NCBI GenBank assembly: GCA_028023455.1
Contig: JAQFVV010000036.1
Coordinates: forward strand, 7,929,576-7,993,575
DNA length: 64,000 nt
Origin: Epiperipatus broadwayi
Taxonomy: Eukaryota; Onychophora; Udeonychophora; Euonychophora; Peripatidae
Direction: 5' to 3'
The notes under the pieces are model-generated. The model searched no databases and was not told the origin of the DNA. It saw only the letters and a list, made by a program, of their open reading frames with translations. A program made the translations under genes and the position numbers. Shown here one piece after another: positions 35,486 to 47,559 of the stretch. How positions within the stretch are numbered: the stretch's first letter is position 1; each line of letters starts with the position of its first letter.

Positions 35486-35750
35486 TAAATTCAATTACCA
35501 CTTGTAACTTCACTTCATAGTCTCATGATTTTAATAAATACTTATTTAATTAGTACATGATATTGAACTATATTAATTTTGGTAAGTTATAATGAATCTG
35601 ATAAGATATAGTATTATAAAAATATATTAATGATAGTTATACATATTTTAGCCGAGCATAACGATTTAATTGAGCTAGTCATATTTTAAGTTATATTATA
35701 TATATCGGGAAGTGAGGGTACAATATATATATATATGTGTGTTCTTACTC

Positions 35751-35905
35751 TAATGCCTAATTTTAAAATTATATATTTAAGCATGTGATCTATTCATTTA
35801 AATTTTAACTATTTAATTTTCAAAGTCTCAATTATTTTATTATCTACTTTTGTACAATACATTTAATATATGAGATTATGCCTAATTTTAAAATTATATG
35901 TTTAA
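35751..35905 (+). repeat. 126-bp tandem duplication, second unit interrupted
   Basis: Unit 1 is 35751-35876, starting TAATGCCTAATTTTAAAATT. Unit 2 starts at 35877 and runs to the TTAA at 35902-35905. It resumes after the inserted element at 37216 (TTAAGCGAGTGATCTATTC) and ends near 37316. The intact first unit shows the pre-insertion sequence. Confidence 0.85.
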
Positions 35906-37215
35906 CCTTTCCATAGGTTTTTTTTTTCAAAAAAAGAGGCTCAAATTGAACATTTTTACAATTACAGATATATGCATATAAGCTATCACGTAACTCAAAA
36001 TATATGAAAAAGAAATGCTAATTTTATTTATTGAAATATATATAAATCAAAATTTTTTGATCATATACATTCTAAAATGTAAATTATATTTTATATGAAA
36101 GAAAATCATATTTATATATTTTTTGTCCAAAAAACATGATGGATATAATGAGAGGTGAAAAATGAATATATATATATATATGCTATCACGTAACTCAAAA
36201 TATATGGAAAAAAAATGCTGTTTATTTTATTTATTGAAAATACATTATTATATAAATCAAGTTTTGATTCACATACTTTCTAAAACGTAAAATATTTAGT
36301 AAAAATATATAATAGATATTCAAAATTTTATAGATAAGCAAACATCACGTGATATTGAATATTTTGAAAATGAATATATATATATGCTATCACGTAACTC
36401 AAAATATATAAAAAGAAAGGCTGTTTATTTTATTTATTGAAAATACATTATTATAAAAATATATATAAACCAAGTTTTGATTCACATACTTTCTAAAACC
36501 TAAAATATTTAGTAAAAAAATATAATAGATATTCAAACATTTATAGATAAGAAAATATCACGTGATATTGAAAATTTCCAGTTGACAAAATGATGCTGCA
36601 TATTTTCAAAACGTACGAAGAAAATACCCTTATTATTATAATTTTTTGAAATATACATAATATTTAGCTAGTAATATTTACTTGATTTCAAATAATATTT
36701 ATAAGAATAAATATCAAAAAATGCATGCAAGAATAAATATCAAAAAATGCGTGCAAGAAAATAAAAGATGAAAAAGTATCACAGATTCTAGATATCTAAA
36801 TAGAAAGTCAATGAGCTTATTTTTATAGAAATATTTTTTTAAAAAAGAAAAATAAATCATAAATAATTATTATAACTTACCAATTGAAAGAATAAACAAA
36901 TTAGATTTGAAATTTTTGCGCTGAAAGCAATCACGGTCTTCTCACTAGACAAGTAGGAAAAAGAGTACATACGAGGTCACTAATTATGAATCACGGAATG
37001 ATGAATAAATCATTAATTATAACTGCCATCTATGTGAAACTTTACAAACTAATACCTGAGTAGTATACGCATGTGCTAGAATCGAAAAAACAAGATTTTT
37101 CGGTTAAAACTGCTTAAGGCTTGTCAAAGGAAAATTGAAATGCGATATCGCGGGCCGTACAAAATGTAATAGGGGGCGCTTCAAACGCAAAATAGCGGTT
37201 GGACCTAGGAAAGAG
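35906..37215. mobile_element. piggyBac-like nonautonomous element (TTAA-flanked)
   Basis: The left end is CCTTTCCATAGGT (35906-35918), and the right end read inward on the minus strand is CTCTTTCCTAGGT. TTAA stands on both sides (35902-35905, 37216-37219). TTAA duplication and CC-starting inverted repeats are typical of piggyBac elements. The comparison with unit 1 of the flanking 126-bp duplication confirms a single TTAA at the empty site. The 1310-bp interior has no transposase. About 600 bp of it is a tandem array (35982-36590). Confidence 0.8.
35982..36590 (+). repeat. Tandem array of three ~200-bp units
   Basis: GCTATCACGTAACTCAAAAT begins units at 35982, 36182 and 36386. Units 2 and 3 are closest to each other and share CACGTGATATTGAA near their ends. 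The array lies inside the piggyBac-like element. Confidence 0.85.
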
Positions 37216-37411
37216 TTAAGCGAGTGATCTATTCATTTAAATTTTAACTATTTAATTTTCAAAGTCTCCATTATTTTATTTTCTACTATTTTACAATACA
37301 TTTAATATGAGATTATTATTAATAATATTTATCCCTCAAAGTTTTGTATCGCTATACAAACAATATAAATTTATGATTTAATATTACAATGATATGGAAT
37401 CTATGATTCAA

Positions 37412-37440
37412 GGCCCCAGTTGTGTGCGCCATATGTAACG
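37412..37440 (-). other. LTR retrotransposon junction: LTR end plus tRNA-Lys-type primer-binding site
   Basis: On the minus strand an LTR-like end CCGTTACA is followed after two bases by TGGCGCACACAACTGGGGCC (37431-37412). This resembles the primer-binding site for tRNA-Lys, TGGCGCCCAACGTGGGGC, with a small indel. The LTR would lie at 37434 and above; TTACA at 38137-38141 is a possible outer end. No gag-pol was recognised downstream, so only a remnant remains. Confidence 0.45.
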
Positions 37441-39410
37441 GTGTACACCCTCTCAAGAAGACAAGTTAAGGCAATCACATCTGACTATAATCAGATTTAA
37501 GGTCTTCATATAGGATGCTGCAAATGATGTGATTTAATTTTGATATAAAACTATATTTGTTTCCAATAACTAATTTATTATTAATAAATTATTATATCTA
37601 AACCACATCAAATCAATTTCCACCTTGATTAACTTTACCGTTACGCTCAGATTTCAAACTCAGGGAAGTTTAACAATTTACTCTTTTCAGGGGTTCCTAT
37701 CAATATTCTAAAGTAATATTAATAACAAATCTCACTATCTCTTTAAATTAAATAAAACAAAATTGAAGTCCTTCATTTAATTTAATATAAAAAACATAAT
37801 TATTTATTTAACAATTAAATAACTTAAATTTTACAATATGTAAAAAATTATATATCTACCTCCTTATATTAAAAATATAACTATTCTATTTACTTATGGT
37901 ACATATATTTTCTAACCTATAACACTACGTGATTACATAACTTATATAAAATATAAGTATCCAAATATTAAGACTTTTATATTAACACTATTCTATAATA
38001 ATTAGATTATACAAATATTAATCCAATCATTTATATATAATGCTTTCATTCATTAAAATGATTGTACGTAACATATTTATTAATATAAAAATATATATTT
38101 CACAACAATGTTAATCATTTATTCACTTATCATACATTACAGTTATTAGACTATTTGGATTAGTATAAACAATGTAGTGTCATGTCATAGAAAATAATAG
38201 TATGTGAATTTAAAAATAATTTAATCTCTTACCTCCAAGTTCACTTTATCCTTTTCCCATATCAACATTTCTTAACCTATATTTAAATATTTATTAATCA
38301 TAAATATAAATATTTTAAATTATTAATTCTCTCTTATTCATTTCTTTAATAAAAATGAATATGATTATAAAGGAAATGAAATTAATCTTTCCCAATTATA
38401 ATTTTCAAAAAACTTAAATGGTATTTATAACAGTTAATACATTAGTCTCAGATGTTTCTGGCATTCATGGATGAAACTCCTTTGAAGACGCAATTTTTAA
38501 TTCCTTCATCATTAGACAATAAAGAGAATAATAGGATGTCCCAAGTTGATGTTTAGTTTCCTCTTTGTATGTAGATTTCACCTTCTTAATACACGGTTCC
38601 TTTATTAACAATTATAATTCTATTTTGAAGATTTAATTTTTATATAATCTTATAGGCATTCAGCAAAAGATGTTATCCACACATATATATTTGACTAGGC
38701 AAGTGCATTATAAACATACCATGATAAATAAGTGTTTTACTCACTCTGCATTTTCCTTATAATGTAAAGTACTTTAAATCTAGTTGAAGTTTTTATAAAC
38801 ATGTTCTTTTTTAAAACGAAGTTTACATTTTACAACATGTAATTTGAACAATTTTTATAGAACACGAAAATATATTCAAATTAGTTTCTTTAAACAAATA
38901 TTAGAAATTTCTTCTAATAAATATTAAATCATTCAAAATATAGATTTTATCTTGCACTGTTCTTTTAAATCGAACATACTACAAGTTTTTGTGAGGATAT
39001 ACCTGAAAAAATAGAATCCTTAGTCTTCTAATAAAAAGAATAGAATTATTATATTATATCTCGCTCCATCAACTTGCTGAAGCATATGCATGCTACATTG
39101 TTGCAATAACAATTCGTTATTATAACACTAAGTTAACTTCATTTCCTTTAATTCGATAAACTATGTGAACCCAAAGGTCATTTTTTACCTTGTCAACCAT
39201 CTTCGCGATATCTTTTTTTTTCATTTTAAAGAATGAAAAATACTAACTTACTAAATTATATATTTTCATAAATATAATAAGAATACAAATATAATGTATA
39301 CATATCGATTATATGTATGTATGAGTATATACATACTCCTACAATATCTTATTAATAATTGTGCTTTTAACGCCTATTAAAGAAGTTATATTTATTAATA
39401 ATTTATTTAA
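37441..39410. other. AT-rich sequence, possible LTR remnant then nothing recognised
   Basis: 37434-38141 may be a decayed LTR on the minus strand (see the primer-binding site at 37412). The rest has no recognisable gene or repeat. Confidence 0.35.
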
Positions 39411-39452
39411 AGCTTAGCGCTTTCAAAGCTCCATGGCTTCATACTCATAGCT
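39411..39452 (-). ncRNA. Hammerhead-like stem-loop at PLE 3' end (copy F)
   Basis: Minus strand: outer stem AGCT/AGCT, then GTATGA, inner stem AGC-catgga-GCT, then TTGAAAGCGC. The inner stem pairs through bases different from those in copy A (GGC/GCC), a covariation. Confidence 0.4.
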
Positions 39453-39640
39453 GCGTGCAGTTGATAGTGATGAGGGGGAGTATTCAAATTTATATTAATT
39501 AGTTAGATGTTTCAGTATTTTATTTAAATATTGTTTGAATTAGTTTGTCCATCTTTTTGAAATGGTGAAACAGGTGTCTCTTCTATTAATTGATTGGGTG
39601 TCATTATTTATGAAATATATCTTCTAATTGTCTACCCCCT
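39411..39640 (-). pseudogene. PLE 3' end fragment (copy F)
   Basis: The minus-strand frame ends with DTQSINRRDTCFTISKRWTN and a stop, nearly the same as the end of copy E (INRREACFALSKQWTN at 61860). Only the last part of the endonuclease and the 3' region with its stem-loop are present. Confidence 0.7.
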
Positions 39641-42010
39641 CAATCCTGTCGAACTGCACCATCTTGCTCTGTATTCAGGGAAGCCCTAGCTCACCGAAAA
39701 GCAATAAATTAATGAAATACAAACAGGTTGAGGTGATATATATTTATTCTTTAAAAACACTATTGTTAATAATAACCATAATAGTATGTAATGGCAATAG
39801 GAAATAATTAGTTCATGATACAATTAAATGTTTCGATTATAATAATATCTATATAACACTTAAATCTCATATAACTTTGTAGTACATAATCTATAAATAT
39901 TGTTATATATTCATTTCAGTTATTATGAGACTTCATGTTACCCATTTGTAGTTTCTTTTTACGGTCCTCTAGCGGTTTCTAGAATTTTACCGCACAGAAC
40001 ACTTATGTAAATAATAATAGTATTCCTTCCACATAATATATTTATTTCCATGCACACTATTTTGTATAGTAATGTTGGATAATTTTTATATCAGTAATTA
40101 AGAGTTTATTTAAGTTAAAGTTTTAATTATAACTAATTTATAATGTAAATCTATTCTATTATTTATATAATTAATCATTGGTGAGGCACATTATTTAATA
40201 AAGCAAGCTTCTTTCTAATTTTCTTTTTTATAATGGATTAAAATAATATCGTAACATATTGGATAAAGAAAACTACATTATTTCACATTTTTAAACAAAC
40301 ATGATATGCCATGTATGGTAAATTAACCTTCATACATTGTTGACATTCATTCCCAGGTTAGACAGACAGGCACAGAATAATGAGAACATGTAAAAGTTTT
40401 TTTTAGATTAAGTTGACATGATCAATTTTAAGACGAGCTTTAGTCATAGATAATGACAAATGAATTTCAACTAAAGGAATATTATGAATATGCTTAAATA
40501 GAGATTTGAAGGTTCATACAAAATTAAAGATCTGTATGATGTTTATTAATTTCTCTACATCTACTTAATAACCTGTAAGGAATGAATAATTCTGTGATAT
40601 GAATTATAACTCTGAAATCTTTAAACTCTACCATTGCTTAGTAAAGGTTTATTTATACTTTTCCAAATGTCCGGAGTAGCCAATCAAGTCATGGGTTTTT
40701 TATCTGTATTAATATGAAATATTTTTCTAAAAATAATTATAATTAATCTTTTCATAACTGATCTTCTTGCAGTCAGTTTTAAACATAATCATATGATTAT
40801 TCAAATTTAGAATCTATTTTAAAATTTAGTAAATGAGAAATCTAAATTGTTTTAACACGGCAAATTAAATACTACAGAATATTTATATTTTGTACCGGTC
40901 GGTTTTGTATGTTCATACAATAAGATCTAGAATCTAAGCATCAGTACATCAAGTCCAATCATGCTCGATATACATATATCCAGAGGACTCATGAACTTTT
41001 TCCTGTTTGCCTGTTTCCAGATCTATCAATTTATGAACAACAATCCTGATGATACTCGATCTGTTTTTATCTTTCATAGCCGGAGACTTGGTAGAGAAGC
41101 AATGAGACGCTATTTAGAAACTGACATCACAGTGAAGTCATTAACATACTCATAATCACACAAATTTGAACGTATTTAAAAGATTGTGATACGTTGTTTA
41201 ACATCTAAATACTAGTGGGATTTTATCATCTTGTCCTAATCAATATGGTTTACATACTTAAATATAATACTATTTGATAATGTACCAGTTGAAAATGTAT
41301 GTCCATTCAACAAGATTTAGAATCTAAGCAAAAGTACCCTGTATCCAATCATGCCCGAGATACACAGGTGCCCATTCCCCAAATCTATAACACTATGGAC
41401 AACACTCTAAGGTGATACCACATAAATTAATTATTTCTGGACCCAGTGCTACATCGTTTTGCATGAGACTCAGCTGATGATGATGATGAGAGATCGAGTG
41501 AACCCAAGATATTAAGTTTAAAATACATAAATATAAATATTAAGGAGATTCGACCAACTGAATTAAGTTTAAAATATATAAATATTTATTTTGACAAAAA
41601 TTCAAGATTTTATATATATTCAACTTCACGCATTTAAAACTTAAAATTTTGGTTACAAATATTTGATGATCTTTTTACAATTATTTTATTTCAATAGATA
41701 TCAATTTAGTGCGGCAGTTACAGTACTGACGTATATTTCAAATAGGATTTTATTCAGTGTACAAAAATAAATTTATCTGGGTGATTTGTAGATGTTTATA
41801 CATTTAGAAATACATGTAAAAATATAATAATAAGAGTTTCGCTGATTATAGGACTTGAATATAATGCTCTTGGCATTGGATACATATTTTCATTTATAGA
41901 TTTTATTTACAACAGTAAATGAGGATACATTGTGATCAAAATATACTTAAAAACATTTATTTATTTTACATTTTCGACATGTCAAAATAGAATATAGCGA
42001 AACTATAATT
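39641..42010. other. Gene-free AT-rich sequence
   Basis: Apart from the direct repeat at 40880-41400, nothing was recognised. The ORF at 40961-41155 lies partly in that repeat and has no known relatives that I can name. Confidence 0.45.
40880..41400 (+). repeat. Diverged direct repeat, two copies ~370 bp apart
   Basis: The words ATGTTCATACAATAAGATCT, AGAATCTAAGCA, TCCAATCATGC and GATATACA near 40909-40975 recur as a similar series at 41299-41365. A third copy was not seen. Confidence 0.6.
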
Positions 42011-42019
42011 GCGGGAACG

Positions 42020-42444
42020 GCTTATTCAATAAAGGAGAGGGCAACTTCATGAGAGGTTGGATTTAAATTCCAATGGAAAATATTACAAAGAGAAAACGTT
42101 TCATTATTACATATCATTACGATTTATTTTGTCAAACAGGCTGAAAGAAAAACGAACTATAAGAAATTGCGGTGTTAGCATAATGGCCGAATATCTGCGG
42201 ATCCAATATTTTGAGGTACTTTATCAGATTAACAGAAGAAAACAGTCTAGCCGACTTGCCACCCCACATTTTGTGGAATCGGCTGACAAAAGGTCCTCGG
42301 ACGGAGATACAATGGGCCGAACTTTTTCGGAATTATCCCATGCATTGCTCTCGTTACGCAAGTATATATATATGGTGTAGGGACATTCATTGCCCTGTTT
42401 GCGACCTGAAACGAAGATGAGATGACTCGGGCGTTCCGACGCAT
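42020..42444 (+). other. Less AT-rich block with overlapping ORFs, unidentified
   Basis: A 107-codon ORF (42057-42380) and a second frame (42211-42420) ending WCRDIHCPVCDLKRR overlap, and a minus-strand ORF lies under them. The composition differs clearly from the surroundings, as in element-derived or exonic DNA, but no domain is recognised. It could be a decayed transposable-element gene or a host exon. Confidence 0.25.
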
Positions 42445-44030
42445 GTCTCTAGATAAAGCTTAATAATATGAAGAGTGGCCTATGCTAACAACCCTTTTAT
42501 AAGAATATGAAATCATTTAGTTTAAATATTAACATAAAACCTTAAATGGTTTAACAAAGACGTAATGATATGTTTAAATAATGACCCATGTAAGATAAAG
42601 TCATTTATTAAAGTTAAAATTACAATTAATGAAGCGTGCATTGCTCCCCCTTCTTGAATCACTATTTTGTTTAACATATATAAACTAAAATTCATCCACT
42701 TAAAAGTGTGAACAACAAAATAGAATTTGTTCACCAGTCTTTTTGGCGATGATGATTAATAAAGAAATTGATAAAACTAATGGACACCAATATCCATCCC
42801 AGATTGAAAAATATTTATATATTTTGTATAATTTTACGGTATAATATTTAAAAAAAAAAACATATATTCATTTAACAAGAAAAACTCAGACATACGAACT
42901 ATTTAGAAATAAGTAAATAAGAACTCATTAATCCCCCCCTTCTAAGTTTGTAAAACCGGGTTTGATTTGCATTTAAAAATTAAAGTTTAGTGAAAAATAT
43001 AAAAATATCATTTAAAATAAATTAGAACCGCACTAAATTATAAAAGAAAGTATGAAGCGTGAGTTGGATTAAATAGTTTACAATAATATTAGTTAGGGTT
43101 ATAGAGAATCAATACCAAAGAAATAATTATTAGTTTTCAAGTACTCGCCGATGAGCAAGTTAAAAGAGATTAAATATACAGAAAACATTAATTTAAAGAG
43201 AGTTTACAAGTTATAATTTAGGTAATACGATTATAGTGACTTTGGGCTTGTTACCTCAGCATTCTATGGAATACAGATGAATTTTGTCTCTTGGCCTTGG
43301 CGGTTCTTTGACGGCACGGGCACACTTGAACGGTAGAAGCTACATCATGCACGGCGAAGATTGGAGCTGAAGACGGAGGGGAAGGCAGCTGAAGCCCCTC
43401 AAAAATTACACAGACGTGAAGTCAGTTAAAGACTATTGACCTAACTCTCTCTTTTTTGACACAATAGATTTTTGGCCCTATTTATACAAAACTCTAAGGT
43501 GTTCAAAGAATGTTTTTTTAATTAAAACTTCTTATCTTTAATTAACAGAAATATTTTAGCTATTGTTAGTGGAGATGGAATCATTAGATAACTGTCCAAA
43601 AATAATTTTAAATCAATTTCCAGATTGGAAATAGATTTGATAAAAAATGTTAATCTCTAATTAAAATCAATTAGCTTTGTTTTTAAATTTTACTTTCATT
43701 AACTTTAGTTAAAAAATTCTTTTTAAAATCATGAATCCCACCCCTTTAATTATTCTTGGACAACCATCTTCCATCTTGAATATTTTGTGTACTTATATGA
43801 AGAAAATATTTATAAAACAAATGACATATAATTAAGAATAAAATACAAAACTATTTAAAAGATTTGTTTGTGCTTTTATATATATATAAGCTCCGTTAAT
43901 ATATGTATATATCTGAGTCGCATCCATAAAAGTCAATCTTAAAAATTAAAGAAAAATTTTATTTGAGATTTATATTTATAAACTTTTATAGAAGCTTCTC
44001 AGAAATATACTAGTTTACATAAATATGACG
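42445..44030. other. Gene-free sequence
   Basis: A less AT-rich block at 43250-43440 contains no recognised frame, and the remainder is AT-rich. A short TA microsatellite is at about 43878-43890. Confidence 0.45.
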
Positions 44031-44037
44031 AAAAAAA

Positions 44038-44110
44038 ACAGTGGGTTAAGTGGTAGAACAGTGGAGCTCGATCTTGGGCTAAGATCGACTGCTACAATAA
44101 ATAAAGAACA
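44038..44110 (+). other. Possible tRNA-derived (SINE head) segment
   Basis: GTGGGTTAAGTGGTAGAAC resembles an internal A box, and 30-35 bases on AGATCGACTGC partly resembles a B box. Between them CGATCTT-gggct-AAGATCG forms a 7-bp hairpin at the place of an anticodon arm. It does not fold into a full tRNA. It lies just before R1 copy 2 but is absent before R1 copy 1. Confidence 0.2.
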
Positions 44111-44140
44111 ATGAGTCGATACGCCTACTTGAATAATATA

Positions 44141-44590
44141 TATTGAAACCGGACCCCATACAACCCCTTTATTACATCGGTTGTAACAATTTTCTGATGA
44201 GCAAGCTGCAGGAAGGAACAATCAATTGGTATTCTCAAATGCAGATGTTAACGCCCCCTACAACAATATTTCCTGCTCATCAGAGGATGTGGCAACATAG
44301 AGGTTAGAAGCATCTAGTTATTTATATGTTTGACTTGGCAAACAGTGCCACTAGAGCTCAACTTCACCACAACCTTACTTACAAGGGTCTAATTATGCCT
44401 GACATAGCTCAGTAGCATGATATTTCTATGAATCAGTTCAATGAATGACGAGTGATGCAAAAAGAATAAACAAATGAATAAATAAATAAACAAATAAACA
44501 AAACTGAACAACCGGAGAACTAAAAGTAGTTTTAGGTAACAATTATTTTATTTAACAATTTATAACGTCTAATTCAAAGTTCCACTCAAG
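44141..44590 (+). repeat. Dispersed repeat R1, copy 2
   Basis: Diverged copy of 16531-16930. It shares TGCAGGAAGGAAC, GCAGATGTTA, ACAACAATATTTCCTGCTCA, GTGCCACTAGAG and CAACCTTACTTAC. A short (AAAC/AAAT)-type simple repeat at 44463-44505 has expanded inside it. It is followed within 50 bp by tandem arrays. Confidence 0.75.
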
Positions 44591-44634
44591 AGATGATGCC
44601 TACAAACAGTTTAACTTTGCAATAGTTCATTTTC

Positions 44635-45105
44635 AAGTCCATTAATGTGGTTTAAATTATTTCCACCAAAATCAATGTCCATATGAGTATTAAACATTTC
44701 GCAATCTCATATCAATACGCAGAGAAGCATTTAGAAATCATATAATATTTTATTACTTTCAGTAATCTGGTTTGGATTATTTCCACAAATTCAATATCCA
44801 TCTGAGCATTAAAACATTTTGCAAGTCTCATGTCAATAAGCAGAGAAGCATTTAGAAATCATATAATATTTTATTACTTTCAGTAATCTGGTTTGGATTA
44901 TTTCCACCAATTCAATATCCATCTGAGCATTAAAACATTTTGCAAGTCTCATGTCAATAAGCAGAGAAGCATTTAGAAATCATATAATATTTTATTACTT
45001 TCAGTAATCTGGTTTGGATTATTTCCACCAATTCAATATCCATCTGAGCATTAAAACATTTTGCAAGTCTCATGTCAATAAGCAGAGAAGCATTTAGAAT
45101 TCATA
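44635..45105 (+). repeat. Tandem array, ~121-bp unit, about 3.8 copies
   Basis: Units start near 44639, 44760, 44881 and 45002. Each contains CAGTAATCTGGTTTGGATTA (diverged in the first), CATCTGAGCATTAAAACATT and GCAGAGAAGCATTTAGAA. Units 2-4 are nearly identical, which points to recent amplification. Confidence 0.92.
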
Positions 45106-45392
45106 TATGTTTCATATTTATACACAGAGAAGCATTTAAAGTTCATATAAGTTTCATATTTATACACAGAGAAGCATTTAAAGTTCATATTTATACATAG
45201 AGTAGCATTTAAAGTTCATATAAGTTTCATATTTATACACAAAGAAGCATTTAAAGTTCATATAAGTTTCATATTTATACACAGAGAAGCATTTAAAGTT
45301 CATATAAGTTTCATATTTATACATAGAGTAGCATTTAAAGTTCATATAAGTTTCATATTTATACATAGAGTAGCATTTAAAGTTCATATAAA
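45086..45392 (+). repeat. Tandem array, 42-bp unit, about 7 copies
   Basis: The unit contains AGAGAAGCATTTAAAGTTCA followed by TATAAGTTTCATATTTATAC. One unit near 45181 lacks part of the middle. Being 42 bp long it keeps the frame and gives an artificial 14-residue repeat on the minus strand; this is not evidence of a protein. It shares AGAGAAGCATTTA with the 121-bp unit and probably grew out of its end. Confidence 0.92.
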
Positions 45393-45409
45393 AAGTAAGC
45401 ATTTGTAAT

Positions 45410-47559
45410 TTTATATTCAAATATTTTATAAATTGTTACCTTCCATTTATTCAAGAAAAGAGAGAGAAAAAAAAAAGTCATTTCATTTCAATAGCATTAT
45501 CCGTAAAATCATGACGTGGAATGGAAAATTGAAGCTTTTTTTTAATTTACCCCTTTATCATCACCATTTCTTTCAATAACGCTTTCTTTTCCATATTTTT
45601 TTAGTGTTAGCAAAAGTTATATTTTAGGATGACAAAAGTCAGAATTGAATAATACACCTTTTAAAACAAACAAAAAAAAATTCAATCTAATCTGTTGCTC
45701 TCTGAATTTTCTTCTCCTTTCTTGCTGAGTCTAATTTGCATACTGACTCATTTTCTAAATGGGGGAGGAAGGATCATTTGAAAATATACACATCATTTCA
45801 ATGTTAGAAGTTATAAATCAAACTTTTTTCAAATTTTTCTGAAAAAAATATCAGATAGACTTTTTCATACGTTTTCTGTTTTTTAAGATGTGAGGGAAAA
45901 ATAGTTTTTTTAAAATATATATCCATGTGAAACAAGCATGCTTGTTTCAATATCTATTTTAATCAACATGATTTTAAACAAAATGATTATTAATATTTAT
46001 TCAGTAATTCTCCTGTTATTCCTGTTAATAGATAGAGAACTTTATTTTACACATTGGTAAATCATACATATATATTCATTAACATGTTACTTTGATGTGG
46101 GTAGATTGATATGCCAGTGATGGATTGATTATATAATGCAAATATGACCTAGTTAGCATTACAATATAATATACAAATCAGATTCTTTAACCACTCCCTA
46201 GTGATAAACAGCAGCAGTTGATTGACTTTAAACCAGTAAATATTGTATGGTTTTATTATAAGATTACAGAAATGTTGTTGATTTTAATAAAATGAAAATA
46301 ATTTACATCAGCTTATATTGAGCCTTCAATGTATGTGGGAGCATTCATTTTTGAGATACATAAAATGTGTTGCAGAATGGCATACACACAAAAACACTAA
46401 CAGTTTATTAAAGGAATATGTTCCATAAGGTCACAAGATTACGGCTAAGCAATATTCATAGGCTTTTACTTAAACTAATAAATAACAGTGGTGCAAGCAT
46501 GATGACAACTTTATTTTGAATCCAGTCTACAAATCCAAAGAAATGCTTCATCCTTTTATTTTTAGAAAGTATAGAGTGATTTTCTTTCTGCGTCTTTAGC
46601 AGAATTGGTGCATTTGATGAGAGTGACCCAGTGGGAGTTGCATGGGGCCGGTTTTCCCGGAATCATGCAGAGCTACCACTCATAAGAAAAATAGTCCCAA
46701 GAATGAATCATACCCTTGTTCAAGGACCAGGATGTGAAGAGATAGGGCTCAGTTTTCTGATACCCAGAGTGATCAAGTCATTTTGAAGGAAGTTAGAAGG
46801 CCGATGCTGGCAATGCTTGGAACAATAATATAAAATTAAGAATCAAAGTTATTTAAACTATTACCTATATATTTTGGAATATCCTGTGCAATGGTATGAC
46901 CGAATCACTAACAACATTATATAATTTAATTTACATGGTGAATAATCTGACCTAAATCGAATTGAGTTCCTCTTCCCTATTTATTAATTATCATAGCAAC
47001 TTCCCACAGATGTTAAAAAAATGTAAATTTGCAATCATAAGTGTGCAAATAATAACTTAGGAGATAATAAAACATATACAAATAATGGATGGTGGCCACA
47101 GATTTAATTAATAGGGTAAATATAATCATTTAATTTCATGTGAATACATTTTTTAAAGTTAGTGTTATTAATTTTTCTAGTTGATATAATAAATTTCATA
47201 AAATTATTTAATTGGAAAACAGATTTCTTATCTGTCCTTAGTAAAACATTGAAAACATAATTAATAAGGTTTCTTCCAACCTGGCAAGCATCTGCAGTAA
47301 AAGGAAAAAGTAATAAAATATATTTTTAACTTGTGATTAATTAGCATCCCTTCAAAAAGGAGGGTTTAAGAAAAGCGAATCTATTTGAGAGGTTATTGGC
47401 ATATTAATTCAATTAAAATATAAAACATAATACTCAGTAAATTGTAATAAAAAACTACTGTTGCCGCACCAGGTAAAAAAGATTACATTATTCAGGCTTA
47501 ATGATAGGAGAAATTTTATAGAGAGTGGAGTACAAATTTAAAAAGGAAGAAAATACAAA
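45410..47559. other. Gene-free sequence
   Basis: A less AT-rich block at 46550-46810 has no recognised frame. Otherwise AT-rich with T and A runs. Confidence 0.45.

Larger units (their letters stand above)
31416..35722 (+). mobile_element. L4 element, copy 2: ~4.3-kb solo-LTR-like element without long ORFs
   Basis: Aligns throughout with 17634-21901, with visibly many substitutions and small indels. Same ends TGTGCCC ... GGGTACA, and ATATAT on both outer flanks (31410-31415 and 35723-35728). It carries the same promoter, short ORF, hairpins and poly(A) signal as copy 1. The tandem duplication and piggyBac-like element at 35751-37316 follow directly on the right. Two independent flanking duplications argue for two separate insertions rather than two LTRs of one element. 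Confidence 0.65.

Noticed and set aside
17634-35722. Reading the two L4 copies as the 5' and 3' LTRs of one 18-kb retrotransposon
   Set aside because: No primer-binding site follows 21901, no polypurine tract precedes 31416, the interior holds only unrelated elements, and each copy has its own ATATAT flanks.
44038-44110. A functional tRNA gene
   Set aside because: No acceptor stem or T arm, the A and B boxes are imperfect, and the loop lacks a proper anticodon context.
44635-45392. CRISPR-like array
   Set aside because: Units are contiguous without unique spacers, and the window is eukaryotic.
45178-45420. Minus-strand repeat protein with a 14-residue unit (MNFKCYSMYKYE)
   Set aside because: It is only the translation of a 42-bp noncoding tandem array, which keeps frame because 42 is a multiple of three.
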